Below, piece by piece: positions 63,427 to 64,000 of a stretch of DNA of 64,000 nucleotides. The stretch lies in the NCBI RefSeq assembly GCF_018390695.1, contig NZ_JAHBGF010000010.1, forward strand, positions 186,001 through 250,000, written 5' to 3'. Each line of letters starts with the position of its first letter. Positions within the stretch are counted from its first letter, which is position 1. The position numbers were made by a program, and so were the translations under genes. This DNA is from Ancylobacter sonchi (GTDB lineage: Bacteria; Pseudomonadota; Alphaproteobacteria; Rhizobiales; Xanthobacteraceae). The notes beneath the pieces are model-generated. The model had not been told where the DNA came from. It saw only the letters and a program-made list of their open reading frames with translations, and did no database searches.

Positions 63427-63450
63427 AAGGGCGCCTTGCGGCGCCCTTTG
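63427..63450. terminator. Bidirectional intrinsic terminator
   Basis: AAAGGGCGCC-TTGC-GGCGCCCTTT: perfect 10-bp stem with A/T flanks between the convergent ATPase gene and rpmG. Serves both. Confidence 0.9.
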
Positions 63451-63473
63451 TCATTTCCGCCGAAGCGGCAGGA

Positions 63474-63641
63474 TCACTTGATCTTGCCTTCGCGGAATTC
63501 GACGTGCTTCTTCGCGACCGGGTCGTACTTCTTCACGACCAGCTTGTCGGTCATGGTACGGGAGTTCTTCTTCGTCACGTAGAAGAAGCCGGTGTCGGCG
63601 CTCGAATTGAGCCTGATCTTGATGGTCGTTGCCTTGGCCAT
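63474..63641 (-). CDS. rpmG: 50S ribosomal protein L33
   Basis: 55 residues: [20 protein letters not shown], then [29 protein letters not shown] and REGKIK. It is the classic bacterial L33 and part of the large ribosomal subunit. It has no Cys, so it is the zinc-independent form. GGAGG lies just upstream (complement of 63645-63652). Confidence 0.97.
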   Translation of the reverse strand: MAKATTIKIRLNSSADTGFFYVTKKNSRTMTDKLVVKKYDPVAKKHVEFREGKIK

Positions 63642-63758
63642 GACCGGCCTCCTGAAAGTGGCACGCGACCCAATGTCGGGATCGCGTCGAAATCATCGGG
63701 GTCGCGCGGCAGCGATGCCGCTCGTTGAGCGTCCGTATCCTTGATCGGCGCCCAATTG

Positions 63759-64000
63759 TCAAGGAAGGCGTGCGGTGGAACGGTCGCGGACCAGCTGGAT
63801 CGCGACCACCAGCACGTAGAAGGCCAACATGGCCGCGAGCGTGAACGCAAAGCCGTCCGGTCCCATGACGCCCATGCCGGCGCCCACGGTCACAGGGCCG
63901 GCGATGAGGCCGATGGAATACAGCATCACGAAGGCCGCATTGGCGGTGGCGAGGGCGCCACCATGGAATCGCTCCCCCAGCAGCGCCAGGCCGACCGTGT
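63759..64000 (-). CDS. MFS transporter (C-terminal part)
   Basis: The gene runs off the right edge; the last ~80 residues are visible, ending in LVRDRSTARLP and a TGA. They contain GERFHGGALATANAAFVMLYSIGLIAGPVTVGAGMGVMGPDGFAFTLAAMLAFYVLVV, that is the last two membrane segments of a YcaD-like major facilitator. Its transported compound cannot be told. It is on the same strand as rpmG, 117 bp upstream of it. Confidence 0.75.
   Translation of the reverse strand, partial: TVGLALLGERFHGGALATANAAFVMLYSIGLIAGPVTVGAGMGVMGPDGFAFTLAAMLAFYVLVVAIQLVRDRSTARLP

Overview
The window is GC-rich, densely coded DNA from what looks like an alphaproteobacterium of the order Hyphomicrobiales, perhaps close to the Xanthobacteraceae. 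That placement is inferred from gene style: many ABC uptake operons, an HWE/HisKA_2-type kinase fused to a receiver, a cysteine-free L33 protein and twin DUF202 proteins. No rRNA, tRNA, CRISPR array, insertion sequence or phage gene was seen. It reads as a chromosomal accessory region for scavenging and breaking down small organic molecules, interleaved with surface and secreted proteins.

Layout. (1) 1-14.1 kb: an uptake and catabolic locus. It holds an LVIVD-repeat protein (cut by the window edge), an Fe/thiamine/phosphonate-type ABC importer (ATPase, fused double permease, binding protein), two different ThDP-dependent enzymes, a ketopantoate-reductase-like enzyme, a Gfo/Idh/MocA dehydrogenase, a TetR regulator with a repetitive basic tail, and a second, closely related orphan binding protein. 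A shared AAACnAACG-like motif lies beside the divergent starts. (2) 14.2-24.9 kb: exported proteins. These are a Tat-exported patatin-like lipase, a giant autotransporter with about two dozen Gly-rich repeats, and an RTX protein that is a serralysin-like pseudo-protease. (3) 24.9-30.6 kb: a LysR regulator divergent from a polar-amino-acid-type ABC importer, then an MmgE/PrpD enzyme and two DUF202 membrane proteins. (4) 30.6-38.7 kb: a GntR regulator with a TGGTATACCA operator controlling an AA_synth/DUF1185 protein, two alpha/beta hydrolases (one without the nucleophile Ser), a full ABC importer, a UPF0173 metallo-hydrolase and an FAD monooxygenase. This looks like one coherent but unassigned degradation pathway. 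(5) 38.7-42.0 kb: an AT-rich leader with repeats and palindromes, then a two-gene glycosyltransferase plus radical SAM module. (6) 42.2-45.8 kb: TetR-controlled EmrAB-type efflux with two identical operators. (7) 45.8-50.7 kb: a three-gene phosphorelay (CHASE3 kinase, single-domain receiver, receiver-HisKA_2 kinase) divergent from a pyruvate/indolepyruvate decarboxylase. (8) 50.8-55 kb: a decayed binding-protein gene, proline iminopeptidase, an Ntn amidase and a secreted Hint-domain protein. (9) 55.5-63.3 kb: a carbohydrate ABC operon with its own epimerase, dehydrogenase, hydrolase and GntR regulator, divergent from its ATPase gene across a long palindrome. (10) The right edge has rpmG and the end of an MFS gene.

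The best candidates for undescribed biology are the GT2/radical-SAM pair, the catalytically dead serralysin-like RTX protein, and the GntR island with the serine-less hydrolase.
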